A stretch of DNA of 64,000 bases from Batkoa obscura (lineage: Eukaryota > Entomophthoromycota > Entomophthoromycetes > Entomophthorales > Batkoaceae). Both the position numbers and the translations under genes were made by a program. The notes below the pieces were generated by a model. The model was not told the DNA's origin. It saw nothing but the letters and a program-made list of their open reading frames with translations, and searched no databases. Shown here in pieces: positions 1 through 8,248 of this stretch (position 1 is the first letter of the stretch; each line of letters opens with the position of its first letter). The stretch lies in assembly GCA_030770535.1 (NCBI GenBank), contig JASVEC010000001.1:930001-994000 (forward strand), read 5' to 3'.

Positions 1-332
1 TGGTCAGTTAATACTAAATTGACTGTTTTATTCATAATTACTACCATTGAGTTGTAACTATTATTCTCTTTTTCTTTGTAATTACAGATAATTAATTTAG
101 GCTCATTACTCATAATATCCCCTTTAGTGAAACTTAACAAGTTATCATTATTCACATCTTTTAAGTAATATTCATTACCATTGTTTTGAGTATAGAATTT
201 ATATCTAATTTCATTAGTTCCTTCATCCTTGGCTACTAAATATTGATCATTCTCATTATAATGAATCACATACTTTTTTTTCTTTTTCATTTCTTGGTTT
301 ATTTCATTATACTCTGGTGGTAATTCTGACAT
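1..332 (-). CDS. Family gene copy A (unidentified ~223-aa family), 3' end outside window
   Basis: N-terminal ~110 residues of the same protein as copies B, B' and A'. It starts at the ATG read from 332 down (MSELPPEYNE...), contains the conserved block YLVAKDEGTNEIRYKFY, and runs off the window in ...VLTDH. The first ~20 residues differ from B (EINQEMKKKKKYV against QISQEVKRKKKHV); the rest is nearly identical. A TATA-like CTTATATA lies at 363-370, as upstream of the other copies. Function unknown. The beta-rich, repeated YxV/LxDxxxxxLL pattern faintly recalls tubby-C/LURP-one proteins, which is a guess. The gene belongs to the palindromic cluster around Dicer. Confidence 0.7.
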   Translation of the reverse strand, partial: MSELPPEYNEINQEMKKKKKYVIHYNENDQYLVAKDEGTNEIRYKFYTQNNGNEYYLKDVNNDNLLSFTKGDIMSNEPKLIICNYKEKENNSYNSMVVIMNKTVNLVLTD

Positions 333-417
333 TGTTTTAATTTTTTTGTGAAAAATTAGTTGCTTATATATTATTTGATTGCAAGCTACTTTTATTTACT
401 TCATTCTAAAATGCTTA

Positions 418-419
418 TA
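418..419. other. Empty MITE target site (TA)
   Basis: In copy A's upstream region the TA at 418-419 corresponds to the position where copies B and B' carry a MITE (4081-4181, 18601-18701). The flanks are similar but diverged, and no element is present here. Confidence 0.55.
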
Positions 420-526
420 TTATTTTGTTACAAAAACACATTTATTTCTATTTAGAATAATAGGAATCTTTCATAAACATAACCTTTTTATAAGTAGAAT
501 CTTCGGATAAAATTTATATTAGCATT

Positions 527-621
527 TGGTGGTGTTTTGGCTTCATCACTTTCTCCCTTTTAAGCACTATTTGAGCGGAAAAATTGTTAGTAAAATTCTT
601 AAACACAAAAATACATCCCCA
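527..621 (+). mobile_element. MITE family 1, copy 1
   Basis: About 95 bp. The terminus TGGTGGTGTTTTGGCTTCATC and the right end ATACATCCCCA match the family consensus. The TA duplication is no longer visible on either side, so this is probably an older copy. Strand + here means the form that reads GGTTTCAT near its left end. Confidence 0.8.
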
Positions 622-639
622 TTTATTTTTGATGAAAAA

Positions 640-1020
640 TAGCTTGGAAACTATAGCCTCTCTTTTACATCGTTTATAAGAGTATTTTTAGCTCTTTTAA
701 TCTAGTAAACGATCCTTCTACCTTTGTTATCTGATATGGTATTAACCGATTACTATCATCTCATCTCTCGAGAATTCCTTTATCAAAAATAAGAATTCCA
801 TTACTGATTCGTTTGTTTTAAGATCTTAAGCCAAAGCTTTTTTTCAAAATTTTCGTTTTAAGCTAAGTGATTGTAAAAATACAAGTTGCTTGAGATGAAT
901 TATATTGCTTCAAATCGTTTTGATAGTTTGTTATTTATTATGCGGGGAAACTTAAAAACCAAGTTAAATTATAATTTTTTCCAACATAGTTTAAATTACA
1001 TTTACAAGTGCCATATACAC
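640..1020. repeat. Outer, diverged part of the left palindrome arm
   Basis: Its reverse complement aligns with 21,990-22,200 (shared AACTATCAAAAYGATTTGAAG, then ATATAATTCATC and AGCTTAAAA blocks), and more weakly with the region upstream of copy B' near 18,310-18,440. It is the conserved upstream DNA of family genes, now diverged by substitutions and small indels. No gene seen. Confidence 0.6.
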
Positions 1021-1030
1021 CTTCTTTATC

Positions 1031-1300
1031 AAGTTTTTATAAGCTAACCCATTGCATTATATAAACAATTGAAGCAAATAGCTTAGCAAAGTGTACATAT
1101 ATTATTAAAAAATAAAGTAAACTTCTAAAAATTTTGAACAAAAAATTTCAGAGCGCCCTCAACAAATAATAATTTCAACATTTTTTTAAATAAAAGTAGT
1201 TTTTTTGATGAAGTTTTTTTTAAAATAGCATATGTTACACTTTGTTAAGCTATTTGCTTCAATTGTTTATATAACGCCATAGACTAACTTATAAAAACTT
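1031..1300. mobile_element. 270-bp fold-back element with ~70-bp terminal inverted repeats
   Basis: 1031-1100 and 1230-1300 are inverted copies (AAGTTTTTATAAGYTARYCYA, then TATATAAACAATTGAAGCAA and so on) with few mismatches and a ~130-bp AT-rich centre without coding capacity. The structure fits a MITE or other fold-back element unrelated to MITE family 1. No clear target duplication is seen. The corresponding region of the right arm (21.2-21.9 kb) shows no counterpart, so it looks like an insertion on one side. Confidence 0.65.
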
Positions 1301-1533
1301 AATAAAAATTTCATTTAATTAAAAATTTTAAAAAAAGCAGTTATTTATTTTATAGTGCTTAATTACAACTTTTACAGTAAACTAAAATCGAAAAAAAATT
1401 CTTTACTTTAAACTATATAAAGGAGCATTTTCTATTCACTTTCCAGTTTTTCTACTACTTTTTGGTTTTGGATCAACCTATCTTTTAGACCCTTGGACCT
1501 AAATAGCTAGGTTGATTCACTTTTTTGAATATA

Positions 1534-1645
1534 GCTGTTGCAGCTCTTTTGCGACTTAACTAACAGCATATTTGAGAAAAAATACAAGGCAAAATTGGCC
1601 AAATATTTTGTTCAGATTTAAAAAACTCACTGTAATTAATCTACA
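1534..1645 (+). mobile_element. Truncated copy of MITE family 2 (CAGCT termini)
   Basis: Begins AGCTGTTGCAGCTCTTTTGCG, matching the terminus of the complete element at 34,012-34,174. It continues with the same interior (AACTAACAG..., CAAGGCAAAATT...), but the right inverted repeat is absent or unrecognisable. Confidence 0.5.
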
Positions 1646-1843
1646 AAAACTAGCAAAAAAGTTATAAAAGATTTTGAATCTAAATTAGTTTTGTTTATAT
1701 AATATGCTTTGAATTTAAGTACAAATAACTGCTTTTGGATTGCTATAATGTAAAAATTATTTTAACATGTTATAAGGATATAATCTTATGATTCAGTTTA
1801 TTAGTAAACACATTATATCTTATATTCATTATCGTTAGATACG

Positions 1844-2770
1844 ATGCCCTCAAATTATAGTGCAACTCTTTATACTGGAGCTAAAATGCCATTTCTCAGT
1901 TTAAGAACGTATAGACCAGTAAAATAAGCAGCAAAAGCAGTCAAAATTACCTTGAATTTAGGATATCGCTACATTGATATGACCAGGATTTATCAAAATG
2001 AAAAAGAGATAGGGGAAGTTATTAAAGAAACAAATGTGCCTCGAGAAGGAATTTTTATCACTCCAAAGCTTTGGAATACCTTTCATCATTGTGGTCGTGT
2101 TGCTAAATCTTCTAATAAAAGTTTAAATGGCCTCTGACTTAACTATTTGAATCTATACCTTATTCGTTGGCCTTATTCTCAACCAGATGGCGAAGGCCTC
2201 TTACCCAAAAATCCGGATGGCACCCTTAAAATTGAGAAGGGGTATACTATTCACAATAGATAGAGAAAGTTTGAAAAATTAGTAAAAAGTGGAAAAATTA
2301 AGGATATTGGATTATCAAATTTTGATATTGATAGTACCAAACAAATATTATCAAAAGCTAAAGTTAGACCTGCTGCGCTCCAAGTTGAACTTCATCTTTA
2401 TCTCCCTCAATATGAGTTGCTTGAACTTTGTAAAAGTGAAAACATTCACATAATTGCCTATTCACTACTTGGATCAGAGTTTATCTCAAAAATTTGTGAG
2501 GATAAAATGATTAGTGATATTGTAAATCGACTAGGAAAAACTACAGTTCAAGTTATTTTAGCTTGGGGGTAATAACACAGCACAATTGTAATTCCAAAAG
2601 CCACGAATGAAGATTTTATTAAAACTAACTTTAAGGATATAGAACTTTCTAAAAAAGATTTGGACACAATATTAAACCTTGGAATTCATCATTGTATTAT
2701 TGATTCAAAAGTTTTTTTTAAAGCTCTTCAGATTTTGAATATTCAAGGTATAAAAAATTATGGTATTTAA
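1844..2770 (+). pseudogene. Aldo/keto reductase pseudogene (left arm)
   Basis: One continuous 309-codon frame from ATG 1844 to TAA 2768-2770 reads as an aldo/keto reductase of the NADPH-dependent AKR superfamily. Recognisable parts are LGYRYIDMTRIYQNEKEIG (usual catalytic Asp/Tyr region), LYLIRWP, KLVKSGKIKDIGLSNF, AYSLLGS and TIVIPKATNEDF. The usual GYRxIDTAxxY shows T to M here. Five in-frame stops interrupt it (after PVK, after SLNGL, after IHNR, and two adjacent ones after LAWG), but there is no frameshift. Length is close to that of normal AKRs (~280-320 aa). The right-arm twin shares these stops, so the gene died before the arms were last made identical. Confidence 0.9.
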
Positions 2771-2928
2771 ATAATAATAATGTGAATAGTAGCTTAAATT
2801 TTCTATAAAAATCATGTTATTAAATGGTATAGAGAATGCTATGACTTAAAAAATTCAAATGAAATAATATAATATTTAAATACAAGTTAGAATTAAACTT
2901 AAAAGCGGTGACATAATAATTCAAGATA

Positions 2929-3011
2929 TGGGAGTGTTTCTTGGTTTCATTACTTTCTCTATTTTCTAAGCGGAAAGATTATTAGTAAAGTTCTTAAACA
3001 AAAATACACCC
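2929..3011 (+). mobile_element. MITE family 1, copy 2 (internally deleted)
   Basis: 83 bp, bounded by TA on both sides. It lacks the usual CACTATTTGAG block in the centre. The right-arm twin at 19,771-19,853 has the same internal deletion, so this insertion is older than the present identity of the arms. Confidence 0.85.
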
Positions 3012-3326
3012 TATATTTACTATGATATTTAAAGATATATCAAATAAATTTATATCTAAGTCAACCAAAAACTTAGATTTATTACAGCTTTGCCATAGTG
3101 GGATATATAGGGCTATTTATTATATTATTTACTTAGTTTAAAAATATAAATTACAAAAAAATAAACTATGAAAACTTATAATCTAAATAAACTATTTGAA
3201 TTTGTATAATTAAATCTTTTATAAAATAATAAAAGCTTTCGTATAAAAACAAAAGTAAATTAAATGTCATTGATAGATTTTATATTAAAATACTTAAAAC
3301 AATTATTTATTTAAAAACATTACTTA

Positions 3327-3998
3327 TTAAAATGGTGAACGATGTGTGTAGCATTTACTACCATCAAACAAATGATCTATAATTTTATCAAAAGTGATAC
3401 TTGACTTATAATTCTGCTTATCCTTTAATTTCTGTTTAATGATGGAATTGGCCCTCATAAATAATAGCCCCATAAATAGATGCTCTAAAAGTGGAATAAA
3501 ATTAAAGTTGAACTTTACTTTGCCAATTTTATTCTCATTTAGTGTCAGAATTTTAGTATTAAACTCAACCAACACTTTACCTTTTGATGATGATGTTGAG
3601 TTTAAAGCTACAATCTCAACGCCTTCTTTTGTATCATTTAAAACGTATTCAAATTGGTTGTTATCATGGTCAGTTAATACTAAATTGACTGTTTTATTCA
3701 TAATTACTACCATTGAGTTGTAACTATTATTCTCTTTTTCTTTGTAATTACAGATAATTAATTTAGGCTCATTACTCATAATATCCCCTTTAGTGAAACT
3801 TAACAAGTTATCATTATTCACATCTTTTAAGTAATATTCATTACCATTGTTTTGAGTATAGAATTTATATCTAATTTCATTAGTTCCTTCATCCTTGGCT
3901 ACCAAATATTGATCATTCTCATTATAATGAATCACATGCTTTTTTTTCCTTTTGACTTCTTGGCTTATTTGATTATACACTGGTGGTGATTCTGACAT
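3327..3998 (-). CDS. Family gene copy B (unidentified, 223 aa)
   Basis: Intact single-exon frame from ATG 3998 to the stop at 3327. No signal peptide. The N-terminus is Lys-rich (about residues 14-20), followed by a region rich in predicted beta strands (YLVAKDEGTNEIRYKFY, NEYYLKDVNNDNLLSFTKGD, MVVIMNKTVNLVLTDHDNN). Near residues 168-190 a hydrophobic stretch (FIPLLEHLFMGLLFMRAN) precedes a basic tail ending SKCYTHRSPF. The architecture loosely recalls tubby-C/LURP-one-like proteins, but I do not recognise the family. It differs from twin B' almost only in a ~65-bp patch (3519-3585; KGKVLVEFNTKILTLNENKIG against KDKALVEFNTKIIKLDVNKIA). A TATA-like element sits at 4030-4037. Confidence 0.8.
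   Translation of the reverse strand: MSESPPVYNQISQEVKRKKKHVIHYNENDQYLVAKDEGTNEIRYKFYTQNNGNEYYLKDVNNDNLLSFTKGDIMSNEPKLIICNYKEKENNSYNSMVVIMNKTVNLVLTDHDNNQFEYVLNDTKEGVEIVALNSTSSSKGKVLVEFNTKILTLNENKIGKVKFNFNFIPLLEHLFMGLLFMRANSIIKQKLKDKQNYKSSITFDKIIDHLFDGSKCYTHRSPF
3519..3585. other. Substitution patch in copy B, probable gene-conversion tract
   Basis: About a dozen differences from B' (mirror region 19,197-19,263) are crowded here, while DNA on both sides is identical over hundreds of bases. A' has the B' version. This suggests copy B received the tract from an unseen paralogue. Confidence 0.6.
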
Positions 3999-4029
3999 TG
4001 CTTTAATTTTTTTTGTGAAAAGTTGTTTG

Positions 4030-4037
4030 CTTATATA
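4030..4037 (-). promoter_or_regulatory. TATA box of copy B
   Basis: TATATAAG on the minus strand, 32-39 bp upstream of the ATG. It lies in a ~75-bp segment conserved upstream of B, B' and A' (AATAGCTTGTGATCAAATAG, then the TATA box, then GCAAACAA). Confidence 0.55.
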
Positions 4038-4080
4038 CTATTTGATCACAAGCTATTTTTATTTTACTAAAGTGTTTATA

Positions 4081-4181
4081 TGAGGATGTTTTTTTTGGTT
4101 TCATTATTTTTTCCATTTTTCAAGCACTATTTGAGTGGAAAAACTGCTAGTGAAATTCTTAAACAAAAAAATACATCCCCA
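4081..4181 (+). mobile_element. MITE family 1, copy 3
   Basis: 101 bp, flanked by TA at 4079-4080 and 4182-4183. Termini are TGAGGATGT and ACATCCCCA. It sits ~80 bp upstream of copy B and is mirrored at 18,601-18,701. The matching site is empty upstream of copies A (418) and A' (22,501). Confidence 0.95.
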
Positions 4182-4731
4182 TATCATTCTGTTACAAAAT
4201 CACATTACTATTTATATGTTTGACCGTCTTTATAAATAGAACTTGAACAAATTTATATTATATCTATTAAATTTTGTTCAAACAAAGACTTTATACGCAA
4301 TTCCTAACCCAATTTTGCCGATTTGAAAATGATGTAACTGGCCATTTCTTTAGAAACTTAAGATAGTGGCACTTTATGTTACTTTAAAGTAACAACTTTA
4401 AAGTTTATACTTTAAACTAAAAGTGACCAAAAATATATAATTGCTTGAAATGAATAATCAAATGATTCCAAACCACCTTGGTAAATTATTATTACTCTTT
4501 TTTTTATTTTTAAATTTTAATATCATTGAGTTTTAAAATAGATAGAATTATCTATCATACTATTTTAATTATTTATTAAGATACCACTGTTTTTTGTCTC
4601 AAAATCGAAACATTTAATCAAATTTAAAAGATAAATACGCTTCTTTTGACTTAAATCAATAATGTAGCTGATATTAAATGGGATAACCATTTCAGTAGAT
4701 AGAAGAATCAATCTACCCCTGGACACAACAA

Positions 4732-5122
4732 ACTTATGCATCTTTTGTCTGGAAGAGAGAGAATGAGTTTTCTATAGATTCTTTGAATGTCCTATTGCTA
4801 CAAAACTCTGGTTCAAAGTCTGTTCTGATTCCTTGTAAAAATTCCTTCCCTATCCTAAGAATATAAAAAACTCTTTAACATTTTACTCCAAAACAGGTAA
4901 CATTAAGCTAATCGTTTATTTTAAAGTTGTTGGCTCTATTTTGTTTTCATTGTTTTCATTGTTTCCATTTATATTAGTTTGATATCTAAATTTAAAAGGA
5001 TGATTTATACCCTCCCCTTCAAAAGCTGTAAAATACCTGTTTATGTATTATTTAAATCCATTGTAAATGCTTTTGTATCTCATTAAAACCTCACTCAAAC
5101 TTAACTTTGGCGTTATTTTCTA
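4732..5122 (-). pseudogene. Decayed unidentified coding segment (left arm)
   Basis: Mirror of 17,660-18,050. On the minus strand protein-like stretches can be read, such as FEGEGINHPFKFRYQTNING and GKEFLQGIRTDFEPEFCSNR. They lie in different frames separated by stops, so this is a broken gene or scattered exons of one. No family recognised. About three interruptions. Confidence 0.4.
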
Positions 5123-5780
5123 GGATTTAGAAGTGTTAACGAGGAATACTTTATTATAGACTTGTAAACAATTTTTACTACTTAACTAGTCATTTTTTTA
5201 AATTCACTAGTAATTCTACTCTATGAATAAAACACAAAGTGCTAGTCTTTAAATTCAAATGCAAATCATTTAATAAATTAAAAATAACTGACAATTATAT
5301 TATATTTTGATAATAACCCTCACAACGCCTTTATACAACATCATAAATCTAAATATTCAAAGAGTCATAAAAAATAGAGATATAGCGCTATAATATTAAA
5401 AAGTTGACAATTGAAATAACACATAACTGAAGGTTATGACTTTCTAAAAAGTTATATAAAATTCTAGTTAAAGCGGGAAACAGCTAGGAGCTATTTGATG
5501 TGAAATTTAATAACATATATAGTATAATTTCATTTAAGTATATAAAAGGATCAAGTATGTATTAAAATTTGTATTAAAACCTATATTTATTATTGTTTTA
5601 TTCCAATGAAATATATAGTACTAGTTACTATATGTTTGTTATATTAAAAGTTCCAAGTTAAATAGTTGAAGTTAATTTCTATACTACATACAAATTTTAT
5701 ATTAAACTAAAAACCAACTCAGCATCAATAATAATTGTAGCTTTAACATTGGCAAAAATTTAAAATAAAAATTCAAAATA

Positions 5781-5875
5781 TGAGGATGTTTTGGTTTCAT
5801 TATTTTTTCTATCTTTTAAGCGCTATTTGAGTGAAAAAATTGTTAGTAAAATTCTTAAATACAAATACATTCCCA
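5781..5875 (+). mobile_element. MITE family 1, copy 4, present in left arm only
   Basis: 95 bp, TGAGGATGT...ATTCCCA, flanked by TA at 5779-5780 and 5876-5877. The right arm has the uninterrupted site at 17,002-17,003. This is direct proof that the element inserted with duplication of TA, and that it inserted after the arms arose. Confidence 0.97.
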
Positions 5876-5924
5876 TATATTAAATAATGATCTATTAAAA
5901 AAACAATATAACCAACAACAATAG

Positions 5925-6545
5925 CTAACGATGTATAACACTTTTACTCCCATCAAATAAATGCTTCATAACTTTATTAAAAGTGATACCCTGCTTCTTT
6001 CTTTCATCATATTTAATTTTCTCACTATCAATAGTTGACTTAACCCTCATCAATAATAACCTTATAAGTAAATGTTTTAAAGGTGGAATAAACTCAAGAT
6101 AATATTTTACTTTACCAAATTTGTTTCCTCTTTCCTTGAAAAGGGGAGTTTTAAAGCTAATCAATAGCTTATCATTTGATATTAAATTTAAAGCTATGAT
6201 TTCGGTGCTATTTTTTATATTATTTACGATATACTCAAGTTAATTATTATTAAAAGCAGTTAATTTAAAATTAACTGCTTTATTTAATGTAGCTATTATT
6301 AAATTATACCTATTTTTTTTATTTTTTTTATTTTTTTTATTTTTTTTATTTTTTTTATTTTTTTTATTTTTTTTATTTTTTTTATTTTTTTTATTTTTTT
6401 TATCTTTTTTGTTTTTAATAGTTAAGTTAAGCTTATTTATATTTTAAATATTATTTTTTTCCATTTTTTATTGTATAAAATTTATATACTAACTTTTTAA
6501 TTTTTTTTAGTTATTAATAAGTTACTTTTTCGTTTTTTTCATTTT
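5925..6545 (-). pseudogene. Family gene copy C, pseudogene
   Basis: Clear relative of C' (16,322-16,954). The last 79 codons are open (FKERGNKFGKVKYYLEF..., KVMKHLFDGSKSVIHR) and ~70% identical to C' at protein level. Upstream the same frame has in-frame TAA codons (after AFNNN, and after KNGKK) and a 9-bp microsatellite that inserts about eleven Asn-Lys-Lys triplets where the relatives have NYKEKENN. The N-terminus fades near 6,545. The host gene family is unidentified, and this copy is no longer functional. Confidence 0.75.
6312..6412. repeat. 9-bp microsatellite (T8A)n
   Basis: About eleven units of TTTTTTTTA. On the minus strand it stays in the frame of copy C and encodes Asn-Lys-Lys repeats, so it probably expanded from the AT-rich codons of the conserved NYKEKENN segment. 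Confidence 0.9.
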
Positions 6546-6709
6546 AGTTTTTAAATGGTTTTACAGTATACTGGTAATAATGATACTATTATCATTTTAT
6601 TATTTACTAAATAAAATGTAACATATATGATAATTTACATATTTATTCAAAGCTTTTTTTAATTTAATATAGTTTTTATATAGCATTATATTCTATTTTA
6701 AACTTTATT

Positions 6710-6809
6710 TGGGGATGTTTTTTTTGATTTCATTACTTTTCTATTTTCTAAGCGCTATTTGAGTGGAAAGATTGTTAGTAAAATTCTTAAACAAAAAAAT
6801 ACATCCCCA
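6710..6809 (+). mobile_element. MITE family 1, copy 5 (part of a composite)
   Basis: 100 bp, full-length, ending ACATCCCCA. It is joined directly to the end fragment at 6811-6845. The flanks are TT on the left and the fragment on the right, so no TA pair is visible. Confidence 0.9.
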
Positions 6810-6810
6810 G

Positions 6811-6845
6811 ATGGAAAAAGTGATGAAGTCAAAAAAAAACCCCCA
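6811..6845 (-). mobile_element. MITE family 1, 35-bp end fragment
   Basis: ATGGAAAAAGTGATGAAGTC followed by an A run and CCCCCA is the right end of a minus-form copy. It is butted against copy 5 in the opposite orientation, pointing to an element inserted into or recombined with another, followed by loss of most of the older one. Confidence 0.85.
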
Positions 6846-6849
6846 TGTA

Positions 6850-7365
6850 TAAATTTGAAATATATTAAATTTTGATAATAAAATCATAAAAAATTAAATA
6901 AAATTTATTATATAAATTATAATCAAATTAGTTATAAAAATATTAAAATTATTATAATTAATTCAAGTGATTATTATGATATAATTACTAAATTAATGAA
7001 ATAATATTATATATTATATTAAAAATAAATATTTATTTTAATATTATTTATTATAGTATTAGCAGCTTTATCAATCCAAATGATAAAAATAATACAAGGT
7101 AGATTATATTTACATCCTATAAAAAACATATTAAAAAAAATATTTAGAATATTTTAATGATTTTTATTATTATAGTACTAATATCAAACATATATCAAAA
7201 AAAATTAATGAAAAAGATTATGGATTGACATATCAATTAATTTATACCTTAGTTATAAATAAACAGCTATATAATAAATGAATGGTAGATGTAATATGTC
7301 TTCATTATAAAGGTTATTTAACTGATATAAAAAGTATTAAATTTCAATGCAAACTTGATAATGTA
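6850..7365. other. AT-rich spacer with a possible coding relic
   Basis: Mostly A/T. From ~7,205 on the plus strand a stretch reads INEKDYGLTYQLIYTLVINK, a stop, then MVDVICLHYKGYLTDIKS. It looks like degraded coding DNA between two MITEs. No family recognised. Confidence 0.25.
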
Positions 7366-7465
7366 TGGGGATGTATTTTTGTGTTTAAGAATTTTACTAA
7401 CAATTTTTCCACTCAAATAACGCTTAAAAAGTGGAAAAAATAATGAAGCCAAAAAAACATCCCCA
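7366..7465 (-). mobile_element. MITE family 1, copy 6
   Basis: 100 bp, flanked by TA at 7364-7365 and 7466-7467. Termini are TGGGGATGT and ACATCCCCA. Confidence 0.95.
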
Positions 7466-7467
7466 TA

Positions 7468-8248
7468 TAGGGTTTAGTTTTTAGTGACAATTACTTTCCA
7501 AGTGATTTACAGTGGGTACAAAATAGTATATATATTTGTGAAGATTAATAACATTAAGAAAACAATTTATAATATAAATATTGTCATTGTCTACAAATCG
7601 TTTTTTTAATAGTATTGTTTAGTTGATTGTTATTCCATAAAGTTGTTGAAATATTAATACTTTAGTACTAGTTTTTACAATGATTTTTCAATTTATAATT
7701 AGCTTAATTTATAATAAATTAACTCTTGTATTTAGAGCAGAAAATCAAGCTATATACTTTAAATTAAAAATATCACTAATAATTTCAAACTTTATCTTAC
7801 TTATTTTGAACTAAATTTACAAAACTTTACCTTCAATTTGATTTATTTAACTTGTTATTTTGATCATTATTTATTTAGCGTAAAAGTTCAAAAATATTAT
7901 TACTTAAATAACGAAAAAAACAAAATGGGTTGAATTGCTTTATTGAAATAAATAATAAAATGAAGAGTAATTTTTTTCGATAATTGCTACCTTTAATTAA
8001 AACCTAACTTGTAGATAATAGTAATGTTGATACTCTTTGTTATTAAAAATCAAAAATCAAAATGATTTATTTAGAGAAATAAAAATATATATCAATATCA
8101 ATTCTTTTTAACTATTAATTTAAAAAAAGTTCACGCTATATAACAAATTAGCAAAATAACAAAATAATAGGATAAATAAATAATAAAATAAATAGATAAA
8201 AACTAAACAGTATACTATAACAATTTAAAAAATAACTAAACTATTTCA
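7468..8248. other. Spacer and 3' flank of the Dicer gene
   Basis: AT-rich DNA with no open frame or repeat that I can support. The part nearest 8,248 is presumably the 3' UTR of Dicer. Confidence 0.5.

Larger units (their letters stand above)
1811..5925. repeat. Left core arm of the palindrome
   Basis: Inverted copy of 16,954-20,971. Paired coordinates sum to 22,782 (for example 1844/20938, 3998/18784 and 5779/17003), and to 22,879 inside the MITE at 5781-5875. So there is no net indel over ~4 kb apart from that insertion. The middle is identical where I compared it. Substitutions accumulate towards both ends: about 3 in 70 bp near 2,120 and about 8 in 120 bp around 5,890-6,000. Confidence 0.9.

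Noticed and set aside
1844-2770. Alternative genetic code reading stops as sense in the reductase
   Set aside because: RRP5, Dicer and others end normally at stop codons and have none inside, and several types of stop would have to be reassigned.
3439-3723. Antisense frames inside the family genes (also 19,059-19,343 and 22,858-23,196)
   Set aside because: Shadows of the sense genes; they recur only because the copies are near-identical.
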